From: Saururus chinensis
Lineage: Eukaryota; Streptophyta; Magnoliopsida; Piperales; Saururaceae
Direction: 5' to 3'
Assembly (NCBI GenBank): GCA_035235625.1
Contig: CP141142.1
Location: 13,112,995-13,176,994 of the forward strand
Length of the DNA stretch: 64,000 bases
Positions 35,661 through 52,750 of this stretch are shown piece after piece. The notes under the pieces were generated by a model. The model saw only the letters and a program-made list of their open reading frames with translations, was not told where the DNA came from and made no database searches. Each line of letters begins with the position of its first letter. Positions within the stretch are counted from its first letter, which is position 1. The translations under genes and the position numbers were made by a program.

Positions 35661-35897
35661 ATCCCTCCTTGTGTGTTATGAATGATGATGTCAACCGCCA
35701 ACCCCATATCCTCCCCTCTTTAATGCAGCCTCTACTGATCAGTCTTGACTTTCAATTCAACCCATTAAATGCTGCCTTCCTCTTACCTCCCCACCCCCAC
35801 CATGGCCTTAGTCTCCACTCCACTCCCCTCCCCCTCTCCCTTCCTCCCCTCCCCCGCTTGAACCTCACCCTTCCCACAATACACGACAATTGCAACC
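35661..35897 (+). promoter_or_regulatory. Pyrimidine-rich leader of the glycine-rich protein gene
   Basis: CT-rich sequence (CCCTCCCC, CTCTCCCTTCC) precedes the start codon, as in many plant 5' leaders. A short upstream frame (35802-35861) with a strong ACCATGG start may lie in it. No clear TATA box could be fixed. Confidence 0.45.
35802..35861 (+). CDS. Possible 19-codon upstream ORF
   Basis: ATG in ACCATGG context opens a 19-residue frame rich in Pro and Ser (MALVSTPLPSPSPFLPSPA), ending TGA 36 bases before the main ATG. If the transcript starts upstream of 35802, it could lower translation of the main frame. Nothing in the window shows the transcript start. Confidence 0.3.
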   Translation: MALVSTPLPSPSPFLPSPA

Positions 35898-36341
35898 ATG
35901 ACTGCCTGGAGCCACGGCCCCCTCGTCGCCTCTCTCGCCGCCGCTCTCGTCCTCTTCCTTGCAGCACCGGAAGCTGTTTCCTCTCGTGCCGACCCGCAGG
36001 CCGCAGACCTGAAGAAAGCGGTGGAATCCAAGTCCGGCGGTGGTTTCTTCGGCCCCGGGTTTGACATCCCGGACTATGGGCTGCCACCGGGCTTCGGAAG
36101 AGGGATCGTGGGCGGCGGTTACGGCGGAGGGTACAGCGGCCCCGGTGGTGGGTACAGCAAAAGCGGCATCATCCGGCCCACGGTGGTCTGCCAGGAAAAG
36201 GGGCCGTGCTACAAGAAGAAGCTCATCTGCCCCGCCAAGTGCTTCAAGTCCTACAGCAGCTCTGGCAAGAACTACGGCAGCGGAGGCGGCGGCGGTGGCT
36301 GTACCATGGATTGCGAGAAGAAGTGCATTGCCTACTGCTAG
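35898..36341 (+). CDS. Secreted glycine-rich, cysteine-rich small protein
   Basis: 147 residues in a single exon. The N terminus is a signal peptide (hydrophobic LVASLAAALVLFLAAPEAVSS). A short charged stretch follows (LKKAVESK), then a Gly/Tyr-rich middle (GGGYGGGYSGPGGGYSKSG, about residues 73-90). The C-terminal Cys-rich domain comprises VVCQEKGPCYKKKLICPAKC and GGGGGGCTMDCEKKCIAYC, with eight cysteines. From memory this matches a plant family annotated simply as glycine-rich protein (Arabidopsis At5g49350 type), presumably cell-wall or apoplastic. Codons strongly prefer G or C at the third position, unlike the AT-rich surroundings. The ATG is chosen because it starts the signal peptide. 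The gene looks intact. Confidence 0.9.
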   Translation: MTAWSHGPLVASLAAALVLFLAAPEAVSSRADPQAADLKKAVESKSGGGFFGPGFDIPDYGLPPGFGRGIVGGGYGGGYSGPGGGYSKSGIIRPTVVCQEKGPCYKKKLICPAKCFKSYSSSGKNYGSGGGGGGCTMDCEKKCIAYC

Positions 36342-36965
36342 ATTTATTTCTTGGAGAGTTCTTTAAATGAACAAGATAGCTGTTTCATTCCTTTGTAGCT
36401 CTGTATTATGTTATTGCTTTTACTGATCTACGATATCATACTGTGGTAGCTAGTAAGTGTGGTGTGTTAAGTCAGCTGGACCCTGTCTTCGTTACCAGCA
36501 TATAATAATAAAAAGGATAAGATTAGACAAGAAGGCTGTCTCTTTCCTTGTTTAAATTACTTATCTTTTGTTCTTCTTGGTTTTTTATAAGCAACATTTC
36601 TCTAATTTTAGATGTCATTTATGGCCATTTAAGAATGCCTGTCTAAGCATATCTTGGCCTTAAAGAAAGAAGTCTATTGATGTAGAAAAAAAGGTAGGGA
36701 GAAAAATCTTTTGGGTTGGATATTTCAGGTGGGATGTTAAACCGTCGTAATTAAGTGTGCACGAAGGGTTAAAATACATTAGAAAGTGTATCAGTAAAAA
36801 TTATTAATATTACCCTCTCCTTCATCGTATATGACAAGTTGGCAGGAAAAAAACTTATGTTGCTTCTAAGGAAAAACATTTTCTTCTCCCATGTAACTTC
36901 CTTTCGGTGGTTTTATCTTCCTCGACAGCTTTCATCCTGGGCAAGTTCTTATTCCCTAGTAATTT
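36342..36965 (+). other. 3' UTR and spacer after the glycine-rich protein gene
   Basis: It contains a possible polyadenylation signal (AATAATAAAAAGG near 36505). Nothing else is recognised up to the LTR at 36966. Confidence 0.45.
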
Positions 36966-38911
36966 TATAGTGCCCTAACTTTTTTAAATTACCTTAAATG
37001 TCAGAACGCCGCCAATTTGTATGATAAAATATGAGTCAAGATCAATTGTATACAGAAAAGTAACATTTCATAGTTTACGTAATTACAAAATTTTTAAAAA
37101 ATAAGATTTATCATGCCTTAACAAAATCAAAGTCGTGCAATGCACATAATTAATACATGACAAAATAAATTCAAAGCGTAAATCTTTCAAAGTTCTACTG
37201 GTAATCTTTATCTTCTTTGTTCATACCTATAGCGTCTAGGGGTAGGTGAGTATAATTATACACAGTAAATATAATTAAATTCTATTAGAATGCTAAAACA
37301 TAAAGAATAAATAAATATACATAAAAATTCTCCTAATAATTTATATTCAAGAATCAACTCAAAATAATATTATCGATTAACAGAATCTAATGCACTTCTT
37401 ATACAAAAAGATAGATGACTAGTTCTTCACAGAATACGGTAAACTCGGATAAATCGTTTGTAATTAGAATTAGATAAATAATTTAAATTTAGATAAACCA
37501 TCATTTACAGAATATCACTGATATAAGTGTGATATACATGCGTGCTCATAGGGCAACATGATCATAATGAAGAGGATCTTTCCACGATATCTAACTTCAT
37601 GGGCGCGCCATATGCCTTAATAGGCAGTACCTATGAGTCATAACTCTGATAACTTTGGGCTTTGTTCATAAATAGCTACCATTCAAACTAATCAAAATCA
37701 TTCATAACGTTATTAAAATAATAATAATATTTCAAAGAATGTATCATGACGAAAATTCACTAAGAGGCGTACACGACACTATTATTTTAGTGTATGTTTA
37801 CCCTTAATAATATCCTTTTTTGAAATAACATTTTAAGAAACGAAGAAATTATGAAATAAAACGCCTAGTTGTAACACGAAATTAGAGTTTAAAACCACCT
37901 ACCCTTCTTGAATTTGTTGGGAGTAGTAAAGGGTGGTCAGAGCCTCTTCTTACTCCTAGGGAGTTCTCTTTCAGGCTCGAGAGCGGCTGGTAGAGTCTCT
38001 CCCTTGTGGTGGGACGATTCCTCCTTTTAGCTTGTAAGTAATGGACAGAGCCTCCCCTTGCGCTAAGACAAAATCTCCTTCCTGAACAGAAGTGGCGGAA
38101 AGAGTTTCCCCTGAACTAGACGCTTTCTTCATCTTGGCCCAAAAGTGGTAGATAGAGTCTCCCCTTACCATGGGTCATTTCCCCCTTTAGAATAGCTAAC
38201 TTGAAAAATAGACCAATCTACAATGTAGAGCGGCCTTGAATTAGTTAGGAACAGTTTTTGAACAAAAAAAATCAAATGAAAAACAGATTAAAAATGGGCT
38301 TTAGAAGTTTGAAAATGGCAGAGCTCAAAGTTGAAGAAGAGAGGAAGATTTGGGGCGACTTGGAAAGGTCCCCCATCCCTTTATTTATAATGAAACGAGA
38401 CCATCAGATGCACACCACATGGCACACATCCGATGGATAAAAAGTTGTTGTGCGCTAGCTGGCGTGCGTCAATGTTGACTCATGTGGGGCCAATGTATGC
38501 CATGGCTTGTAGCAGCCTGCAGCAGGCTTACTGCAGTAGATTGGGCATAAGCAGTGCTCACGTGAAATTTTTTTTAAAATTATTTATTAATTGAAATGAA
38601 ATTCAAAACTTCAAATGGGCATAACGTCTTACCCCAAACTTGGAATCACATGTTCTTCATATAGTTGGACTTGTATCAACGAGCTCTTTGACACGCTTCT
38701 TGAGGCCATAACCTATGATTCTGGTGTTTGATTGATGCATTCTTCAGCTCAATACATTCATCTCTCAGAGTCCTATCAAATACCTTGAGGCTCATCGTAA
38801 TGAATCAAGCTAAAAATGGTCCAATTTCAAGAAAATTGGCTATTGGGCCCTAAAACTTGCTAATGGGCCCAATTGTTCAAATTTCAAAACACTGAAGTTC
38901 CAGGCGGTACA
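36966..38911 (-). repeat. 3' LTR of the gag-only element
   Basis: It aligns along its whole length with 40646-42444. Terminal bases are mutated (plus strand TATAGTGCC where the partner has TGTAGAGCC). Confidence 0.88.
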
Positions 38912-39279
38912 AACTATACCCTTACAAAAATTTTGTCCTTGAAATTTGCACATAATAGTTATTCTTAATGCATTCTTAAAAACACATCAATATCCATAAA
39001 ACTAAGTACTAAAAAATGCTACTAAAACATAGTGTTATTCCTCCCATTTGCTGCATAGATATCTTTGGAGAAAACCATTAAGAAAAGTGAGTAAATTCAT
39101 CTAAATTATAAATTAATTTCTAAATCAAAATAGAAAACGAAAGAGCTAAATTTTATGCTATCATCTTATTCTAAAACGAAAGTACCTTCGATGATTGTAT
39201 TAGATGACTAAGCCCCCTTAGCGGTGACTAAAAAAACTTGACCCTTGGCTTTGGCTTTTAGCTCAATTTTAGGCCCTTC

Positions 39280-40286
39280 TTAAATTTGTTTTTCCGGACA
39301 ATCCCGAGCCTTGTGCCCTTGCTCGCCACATGAAAAATAACGTCCTTCAGAAAAGTAGCAAGGTCCATTAGGGTGAAATCTATTACACAAGTGGACATTT
39401 CTCTGATTTTTTCTCCTTTTTCTCCTCCCTAGCTAAAGGTTGTGTTTCAGTCCGCTTTTGGAACTTTTGGTTACCATCATTGTTGTTGAATAGAGACTTC
39501 CATTTTCCCTTGTCAAGCTTTGTGTCAACAATTTGGCTTTGGTTTCTACGTTTTGCTAAAAACTCCTTATGGTCTTGTTCCAAAATTGATGCCAACTCCA
39601 TTGCTTTAGCAAAAGTGAAAAGTTGGAAGCCTACTACTCTACTTCATAGACCATGGTTTAATCCCATTACAAATTTACATGCCTTCTTCAACTCCATAGG
39701 GCAAGAGTCAGGAACAAAACATTGAAGTTGTACAAATTTGTTCTCATATTGGCCAATAGTCATTCCTCCTTGCTGAAGATCTAGAAATTCCATTTCTTTC
39801 TTCTCTTGGACATGAGGTGTAAAATACTTATCTTACAAAAACTCTCGAAAATCCTCCCACTTGATGTTATCGCTATCTGGAAAGAAGTTCCTCTGAGCAT
39901 AGGCCACCAAAAAGCAACTTTTCTTGTCATAGAGAAAGTATCTATGCACACCTTTCAATCTTTCGGTATCCCCATTACCTTGAAATTTTATTCCACTTTG
40001 AACATCCATTTTTCTGTGGCTTCAAGGCCATTTTCGTGTGTGAAGGATGGTACGATCTTCTTAAATTGCTCTGGTAGGTTGTCCGTTTCACTTGGGTTAC
40101 TTTCTCTTGGCTTCTTGGACTGACTCATTTGATAGCCTTGTGCTTGGAGCCGCTCAATCATCTTTTGCATCATTGGTTGAGAAAAATCGAAGTCGAATCC
40201 TCAGTTGTTAACATACCATGAGGTGTGGTATCAATTGGGGTGGAGTTATCGGATGGTAGTACATCTTTTCCACTAGTGGGTGACAT
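39280..40286 (-). pseudogene. Ty3 gag remnant (minus strand)
   Basis: ATG at 40286 opens MSPTSGKDVLPSDNSTPIDT, with a frameshift to MMQKMIERLQAQGYQM. The capsid region follows (LEATEKWMFKVE, VAFWWPMLRGTSF, then FTFAKAMELASILEQDHKEF) in several frames. The end is a knuckle-like CGEQGHKARDCPEKQI, whose first Cys of C-x2-C appears replaced. This is the retrotransposon gag family (PF03732 type). Confidence 0.83.
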
Positions 40287-40469
40287 CTAAACATGATTTT
40301 AAAATAAATTATTTATACTTTCAAATTTAATCTAAATAATTTAAAAGAATAAACTTTTGAAAGAAAAAATCGATCATGAGTCACATATGCATATCTATTG
40401 AAATAAAGGATAACTACCAAATTAGCAATGAAAAAAATTTAAATGTAATAAAGAACATAAAAATATGTA

Positions 40470-40589
<120 letters not shown>

Positions 40590-40645
40590 CCTAAAAGACT
40601 TAGTTATTCATCTATAGACAGTGGGACCTTGGATTTGATACTAAT

Positions 40646-42444
40646 TGTAGAGCCTCGACTCTTTTAAAGTACTTTGAAGGTCGCAATGCCATTAATTCGT
40701 AATGATAAAATATGGGCCAAAATCAACCGTGTACAAAAGAGTAACTATTTAATAATTTACGTAATTATAAAAACTCTAAAAAATAAGGCTTATCATGTCA
40801 TAGCAAAATCAAAGTCACGCAATGTACATAATTAATACGTAACAAAAAGGACTTGACAAAATAAATTTAAAGCATATATCTTTCGAAGTTCTACAGGAAA
40901 TCTTCATCATCTTCTTCGTTCAGACCTACAATGTCTAGGGGTGGGTAAGTATAATTATACTTAGTAGATAGAATTAAATTCTATTAGCATGCTAAAACAT
41001 AAAGAATAAATAAATATACATAAAATATTCTCATAATTATTTATATTCAAGAGTCGACTTAAAATAATATTATTGACTAACATAATCCAATGCACTTCTT
41101 ATACAAAAAGTTAGATAAATAGTTCTTCACAAAATCCGATAAACTCAGATAAATCGTTTGTAAGCATAATCCAATAAATAATTTAAAATTGGATAAATCA
41201 TCATTTATAGAATGTTGCTGATACCGGTGTGTCATACACCTGTGTTCTAGGGGAACAAGATAAGAGTGAAGAGGATCTTCCCACGATATCCAACTTCATG
41301 GGTGCGCCATATGCCTTAATAGGCGGTACCTAGGAGTTATAACTCCGATAGCTTTGGGGCTTTATACCAAATATCTACCCTTCAAATCTAATCAAAATAA
41401 TTTGTAACGTCACTAAAATAATAATAATATTTCAAAGAATGTATCACGATGAAATCTCACTAAGAGGCGCACAATACACTATTATTTTAGCGTATGTTTA
41501 CCCTTAATAATATCCTTTTTTGAAATAATATTTTATTTAAGAGACGAAGAAATTATGAAATAGAACACCTCTTTGTAGCACAAAATTTAAGCTTAAAACC
41601 ACCTACCCTTCTTGAATTTGTCAGGAGTAGTGGAGGGCGGTCAAAGCCTCTTCTTACTCCCACAGAGTTCTTTTTCCGGCTTGAGAGTGGCGGGTAGAGT
41701 CTCTATCTTGTATCGGGATGATTCCTCCTTCCAGCTTGAAAGCAGTAGATGGAGTCTCCCATTGCGCTAGGACAAATTCTCCTTTTGGCCCAAAAGTAGT
41801 AGACAAAGTTTCTCCTTACCTCGGGTTGTTTCCCCTCTTTAGAGTAACTAATCGAAAAATGAACCCATCTACGACATAGGGCGCCCTCGAATTAGCAAGG
41901 AATGGTTTTTGAATGGAAGAAATAGGACGAGAAACGTCTTAGAAATGAGGTTTAGAAGTTTGACAGTGGGCAGAGCTCAAAGGAGAAGAGAGGAAGATTT
42001 GGGGTATTGGAAAGGCCCCCCCACCCTTTATTTGTAATGAAATGGGACCATTGGATGCGCATCATGTGGTGCGCATTTGATGGCTAAAAAGATGTCCTGC
42101 ATTAGCATTGATGCTCGCAGGGCCAAGGTACGCCATGGCGGCCCATGGCTTGCAGCAGGCCTACTACTGCAGGTCATGCGTCAACCTGCTGACGCCCATG
42201 GCATCAGCAATGCTAATGCAAAAGTTATTTTTTAATTTTGAACCTATGATTCCGGTGTTCAATTGATGCGTTCTTGGGCTCAATACGTTCGTATCTTCAA
42301 GTAATGTCATATACCTTAAGGCTTATCTAAATGAATCAAGTCAAAATTATCCAATTTTAAGAAAAAACCGACTATTGGGCCCTAAAACTCGCTAATGGGC
42401 CCAGCCGTTCAAATTTCAAAGCATTGAAATTCTGGGGCATTACA
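40646..42444 (-). repeat. 5' LTR of the gag-only element
   Basis: 1799 bp with TG...CA ends. On the minus strand it begins TGTAATGCCCCAG and ends GGCTCTACA. Confidence 0.9.

Positions 42445-46306
<3,862 letters not shown>

Positions 46307-46338
<32 letters not shown>
46307..46338. repeat. (TA)n(GA)n spacer between the two MITEs
   Basis: A TATATATATA run followed by about ten GA units. Confidence 0.95.
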
Positions 46339-46339
<1 letters not shown>

Positions 46340-46549
46340 TCCTGTTTATATGAGCCTGGGCTCATATATGCCTACGTAGGCCCGGGCTCTATGGGCCGTT
46401 GGATTTATATCCGGTGGCCCATAACACTCATGGGTTACTCATAGGCATTTAAACCCATGAGTATTATGGGCTGCCAGATGTAAATCCGACGGCCCATAGA
46501 GTCCGGGCTCACGTAGGTGCATATGAGCCCAGGCTCATATAAACTTTTT

Positions 46550-46550
<1 letters not shown>
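46339..46550. mobile_element. Foldback MITE in (TA)n, copy 2
   Basis: It has the same structure and sequence family as 46096-46306 and the same orientation, but is clearly diverged. Another TA run (46551-46590) follows. Confidence 0.8.

Positions 46551-46590
<40 letters not shown>
46551..46590. repeat. (TA)n microsatellite
   Basis: About 20 TA units at the right end of the second foldback element. Confidence 0.95.
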
Positions 46591-46596
<6 letters not shown>

Positions 46597-48591
46597 TTTG
46601 TAGACAAAAAGATAGAAGAATATAGGCAAATGGCGGAATTAGTGAAGGCATAAGAAGAGAAGAAGAGAATCTATGGGAGGAGACCGGGTCTGGGAACTAA
46701 TAGTTTCCCGTTGGACTCCGACTTTCAAAAGACCTTAATCACTGCTTTCAAAGCATTGCTATCAAGCACTTAATGAAGGCTCTCATCTAATTTTTCAAAT
46801 AAGAAAAATTTTGGTAATTGAATAAAGGAGGTCGATTCATGGGATTTCCTAGGTCTCCATGTTCAACTATATTGTTGTTTGAGGTAGCCATAAATACTCA
46901 AATATAAGAAAAAAATCAAGCAACTACTCTAACTTAAGAGAAAAGAAAGATAATCAAGACAAACACAAATCAAGGCACTTCAAGTAAGAATCACTAGCAA
47001 TTCTAACAATAAATATATAATTCAAGCAAGAATCAACTCCAAACTTCCTAGCGCAAGTAATTAAAAAACTAGAAAGCAAATCTAGGAAGACTTTAAGCAA
47101 AATTAACACAACCCTAATGAAACAAGCATGCATATTGATCGTTTATAATTAAACCCTTTGCAAGTGTACAAGGTAATTGTACTAGGATAAGTATTTAAGG
47201 GTTGTCGAACCTCAGGGACAGATGGATTATCACTAAATCTAAAGAGGAATTTGTTAATTAAAAACTAAATCAAACTTAAACATAAATTAAGCAAAAGAAA
47301 GAAATCAACTAGTTTAAAAGTAAGAGATTAATATGATGGAATTTACTTAGGAAATTGAATCCACTATAGAACCATAACAATTCCTTAACTTTTAATCTAA
47401 ATCTAGTGTGAATATGAACAAGTATTCTCAGCTACAAGTTAGAATTACTTCAAAAAGAATCATTAATTAACTTCCATGGCATGAACTATCTTCGACAATA
47501 GCACGAATCATCTACACTAAACTAGCTATAGGCATGACCCGTCTAATCTTATTATAACTCATCCAAGTCATTAATTATCTGAACATTAAAACTATTGTAT
47601 GACCATCTCATCTAAATCACAGAAATTAGAATTGATGCAAATATCAAAACTACATCAATCTATCATCTACAAGACAATAAATCAACATAGATTTGAATAA
47701 ACATTAAAAGCTCTTCCATTAAAAAGAAAATCCATATCATACAATTGTCATCATTCACAACTAAGATCTAAATTAAAAAAAAAAGAAACTGAAACTTATC
47801 TATAGCTTCATCAACTCCTAAGTAAAAGAAAAGTTTAGCCTTCTATGGTAGAAGAAAGCACTTGAATCTCCATTGAAAGCTTTGAGTTCTCTTCCATCAT
47901 CTTCTTCCTTTTTCTCTTCTTAAAATCTACTAGAATCCCCCAATTTTAAGCCAAATATGTCTTTTTATAGGCATAAGTTCCGTAAGAAGAAGTCCAATAT
48001 GAAAAGGATTGGAATTTGGGTCAAACAAGGAAACTGCACGTTATGCCGATCGATCGCCCTGCATGCCCGATCGATCGCTTGAATTGTATTTTTGTCTGAA
48101 TTCACATTATCCCGATCGATCTCCCTGCAGCCCGATCGATCGGCTACAGTGTTTCTGTTTTCCTGGACAGTTCATATTCTGTTCATTAAGCTTTCCTTCG
48201 TGTCCATATTAATTTCCAACTTGTTTATAACTCCGAAAAGTTGTCCAAATCACTTTAAAGCATGTGAAGACTATTTTTCATCATTTCAAACATCGTCCAA
48301 GAACTTCGATAAGCGCACTTTACCTACAAAATATAAAATATCATACTTTAGACATGTAGAAAGTAACTAAAATTCCATCTTAATTTAAATACATGTCTAA
48401 ACAACTAATAACTAAAAAATCATTAATAATTAAACTAAAATACTAATATCTATCTTAATCTAAATAAACCATAATTAACTCTAAATTAACCTAATCTATA
48501 CTAGCAAATAAGATAAAAAGGTATATAAAATAGATATAGATTTCATACTTATCACATATCAAGGTAGATTTAATCAAAACTCACAAGCAAT
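46591..48591. other. Non-coding sequence, probably retroelement-derived
   Basis: No protein-coding region is recognised. The segment near 47155-47230 (TTGCAAGTGTACAAGG then GTCGAACCTCAGGGAC) resembles non-coding ends of plant LTR elements. The duplicated GATCGATC block lies at 48042-48175. Confidence 0.4.
48042..48175. repeat. Tandem duplication with four CCGATCGATC sites
   Basis: Two units of about 68 bp each contain CCGATCGATC, CCCTGCA, CCCGATCGATCG. Paired palindromes could fold. Confidence 0.8.
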
Positions 48592-50858
48592 TGTAATGCC
48601 CAAGAATTTTCAACACATTTTCTTAAAAATTCATGAATTTTTTTTGCTATATAACGGTAGTAAATTGGGGAAAATGATGAAATATGAAACCCGTGAAGGT
48701 AATTTTATAATTTAAAACATCACACATCAATTTTTCTCATATAAAATTTTATTTTCAATCAAACATCATACAACCAAATTAAACAATCTTAGGTGCTACT
48801 AAAAAATAAACATGTGAAATAAATTGTTATGATCATGAATTTTTGATACAAATCTCTTTCAGGCATCCCTGAGTACAAGTCCTATAAACAATCCATAATC
48901 TAATCCATTACACAAGTCCAAAAGATATAAGTATCTTAATTTTCATCTCACCCAATATATCATATTATGACACAAATAATAATAAAGACTCACAATGAGT
49001 TAGAGGGTATACATGAGCCGACAACAATCGATCCACCATGGAAACAAGTGTCCACATCCAAGAGCTATTTGTTACAAACCTACAAAAGCCTCTCGAACAT
49101 TGATGCTAAAAAAAAGGGAAAATGAGTATTTTCATACTCAGTAGGGGAGTTCTAAATAGTAAATTTTTGTAAATCTATACATAGATGGATTCATGCAACT
49201 CAAACATAAAGCATAAAAGCATACACACACATCAGAGTCACATAATATAACAATTATGCACAAACATATACCATCTTACCATTCTTACATGTACTCTTAC
49301 ACATACAAATTTTTACTCTTACAATCTTGTTCAGAAACATATGCTTTATAGTCTTGCTCAAAAACTTACTCTTACTTCGAAACTTACTTACTCATATAAT
49401 CATACACATACTATCGACCATTAATGCTCATTAAAATTAATAAGATCTAATGTCAAAATGGAAAGGAATGCCACTGGGGCATCACCTTAACCTCCGAGGA
49501 CTAGACACCATGAACTTTTTTGAAAGCAAGGCACACCTGTGCTCATGGGGCACGATCAAACATGTAAGAGTAGATCCATGATACTACTTACCAGAATACA
49601 TAAATGCCCACACTCTAGGGGCCATACAGTGCCAACTAAGGGCGTAAGCCATATAGTGGCACTCTTAGGTCATCCACTTTATGGCCAAATCATCTTATTC
49701 AGACATCATCAAACTAAGTTCCTCAGAGCCAACCCCAGTTATCACCTTTTTACTTATAACTCACTTATTGTTCTTACTTTCCACTTCATAATATGTACGT
49801 TATGTTTGTACAATTATGTTGTGCACTCTTACTATATGACCATCCCCCATAAGGCACCAAACCTTAAATTTGCTTACTTGCTAAACCCCCAACATACACT
49901 CCAATCCAAACCAAACTCATCCCAATCCTTGCCTGCCAAACTTATGTACTCTATCTTCCACAATACAGTTACAAATCTACATCTAAATCCATATAGTATC
50001 CTTTTTCACCTCTTACTGTCCATCACCCATACATCTGCCCCACCTGCATACACATATTCATCACACAAGCACATAATCATCATATATACATATGTCCATC
50101 ACACATATGTATCACAAGCACATAATCCATACATAGGTTACCAACATGCTTGCTAGCCATCACTAGCACACATATTCCATAAACGTCAAATCTACTCATA
50201 GCTTACATGCATGTTCTATTCATTTTCAAACATATCATAATTTACCTTATTTCCCTTTTACATCATACAAACAGTTCATGATCTAACATCCAAACCATCA
50301 AATCTTAATAATCCTAGCATGGTCCTACACATTCAAAGCATACTATCATTAAATTAAGAGTTCAAAGTCCCCTATCCAGTAAACCATGAAGTTTGATGGC
50401 AAGAACATAATGATGGAGGCGTCGGCTGCAAAGTTGGTGGCCACAAGTATCATCTAGTTGAGATAGCTGTTGTCTCGAGGTTTAGGAAGTGCTAGAAATA
50501 CTCATGACAAGATGAGGGTGACAAAAATTAATGCGGCAAAATATACAATCCATGGCAGTGCACTAAGGGTGGTTGGGAGCAAGGTCATACCAACGAGGAA
50601 TGGTAGGTGCAATCGAAAGTTGAGGGTGGACTAAATAGAGTTGGTAAGCAGCTAAGTGGCACTTGACTGGCCATAAGATGCCAAAATTGGCCATGTATAG
50701 CACCCAATGGCGGCAATTTCATATCAACTATGGCCCACATAAGGGGCAGAGGGTGTGGGGCGACACTCAAGGATATAGGAGAGTTTGAGGGTTCTGGTGC
50801 TCAACTCAAACAGTGATGGAGCCATCCAAAGGTTAGGCGGCACAAAAGCGGCACCTAA

Positions 50859-52736
50859 TATAATACCCTGCTTTTTTGATTGCGTCTAACCACGGGGGTT
50901 AGAGGTAATTAGTGATTTTTCTAATAAATTATAGACGGTTTTAAAAGTTGAAACATCTGTATTTGAGTAGAGCTCAAAGAAACGAGCGTAACGAATCAAA
51001 GAACGGGCAAAACAGAGGTCGGGACCGAAAGTTACGACCTTTGAGAATTATAGAAAATAGGTAGAACCCACTTAGAAAGAGCATGAATAATTGCTTTAAG
51101 TGGGTTAATATCGAATGGCTTATCGCTACGAGTCTAACGGTATGAAGAACATGTGAATCAGAATCCGGGATAGGGAGATACGCACGTTTGAACATTGGAT
51201 TATATAAAAAAATTTAAAAAAATTATGAGGCGCGCGCGACCATCGCGAGCGTAACGCGCAGTCTCCATGCGCGTTATGCATGGGCATCATGTTGCACGCA
51301 TGCGATGTGAAACAGAGGATGCCACAGTGCGCCGTGCATTTCGGTGGGCACCACCGCCTAAAACAGCAACGCCGCGGTTTCAGCGGCTCAAGGGCTTATT
51401 TATACCTTATTTCTTCCCCTTTTTGAATCAGAACTTTCTTCTCCCCGTTTCTGACCGTTCTGAGTCCAATTATGGCCGTTCAAGAGGCATTTTCAAGTAA
51501 ATCAAGTATGTTCTACGCAATGGAGCAGTCATTTCTTTGAGATGGAGATCATATAGGAGGAAATGCCCCAAGAGAATGAGAGGTCTTGCCCATTGTCCTC
51601 GAGCACAAACAATCTTCTTTTTCTCTGTTCCTAAGCATCCTAGCTCCGATTTAGTCCATCCAAGAGGCGTTCTTGACTAAATCAAATATGCTCTTTGTGA
51701 TGGAGGGATCCATTCTTTGAGTTGGCAATCCGATGAGAAGAAAATGCCCTAAGACAAGGAGAAGCCCTACCCATTTTCTTCAAGCACTGGAGAAAGAAAA
51801 AGGAGTCAGAAGTAAGACAGGGTTCTATCTAGAGAAGCAATCTTGATTAGAGGAAGTTCTATCTGTTGCCCACTGGTGCAAAAAATGAGAAGAACCTCCG
51901 GCAAGGAGAACATTTATACGTAGGCTTTCAGTGCAAGACAAGGAACATATGGAGGCTAGAGGAAGCTCCTTCTACTACCTTTGAATCCTAAGGGGAGGAC
52001 GCCAAGAAGGAACGAGTAACTAATAATACTGTTATCTTATGAGACATGATGGGAGTAAGTATTTCTGACATACGATTTAAATTATAGAGCTGCATGTGCT
52101 AAATTAGAATGTGTGTCATGATCCTTTGTGCTCTAATCTGCTATGCTTTGATGTGACATGTTTATGTTCCGTCTTGCTCTGTGGTAGAGCAAGACGTATA
52201 GTGTGTGTGTGTTCGATCTCGGCTCAGTGATGGAGCGAGACGTGTGTATGTAGTTTTGATCCCGCTCTGTGGTAGAGCGAGATGTATGTTTTCATTGGCT
52301 TATTGATTTCCGCTTTACTCCGATATATGACAAGTTTTTGTATAACTCTGACTAAATATTAGTATATACATATTTTAACGTATATAATTTTATGACGCTT
52401 GTTGTATGTATTAGCCATTAAGTAGAACTACATTTAGATCCGATTGTATTGGAATTATATCCAATATGTACGTAGGCAACCAACGGCAAGATAACATTGG
52501 CCCGATCCAAATCAATTATAAATATATGTTTTATTTTGTTTTACATGCAACAAACTATGAAGCTTCGTTGTGTGTATGTGTCTGTTACAACCTAAGTCTA
52601 CGTATGGGAAGCCTTAAAGCTCCATAGTGCGTAGACGAATGTTGTACCTCTTGCACATAGACGATGATTCCTGTTTCAAGGAAAAAAAATTTTCTATTAG
52701 TGATTTTGTCGGTTTGGCTCGGGTTGGGTTGTTACA
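50859..52736 (+). repeat. 5' LTR of the non-coding element
   Basis: 1878 bp, TATAATACCC (mutated TG start) to GGGTTGTTACA. Hairpin cluster at 52171-52283. Confidence 0.92.
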
Positions 52737-52738
52737 AA

Positions 52739-52750
52739 TGGTATTGGAGC
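52739..52750 (+). other. Degenerate primer-binding site
   Basis: TGGTATTGGAGC starts two bases after the LTR, against the TGGTATCAGAGC expected for initiator tRNA-Met. Confidence 0.8.

Noticed and set aside
35752..36087. Arg-rich minus-strand frames opposite the glycine-rich protein gene
   Set aside because: They mirror the GC-rich coding strand; the plus frame has a signal peptide and a conserved Cys pattern.
49539..50156. 205-codon plus-strand frame, the longest outside known genes
   Set aside because: Low-complexity His/Thr/Tyr-rich translation with no domain, lying inside the long LTR-like unit.
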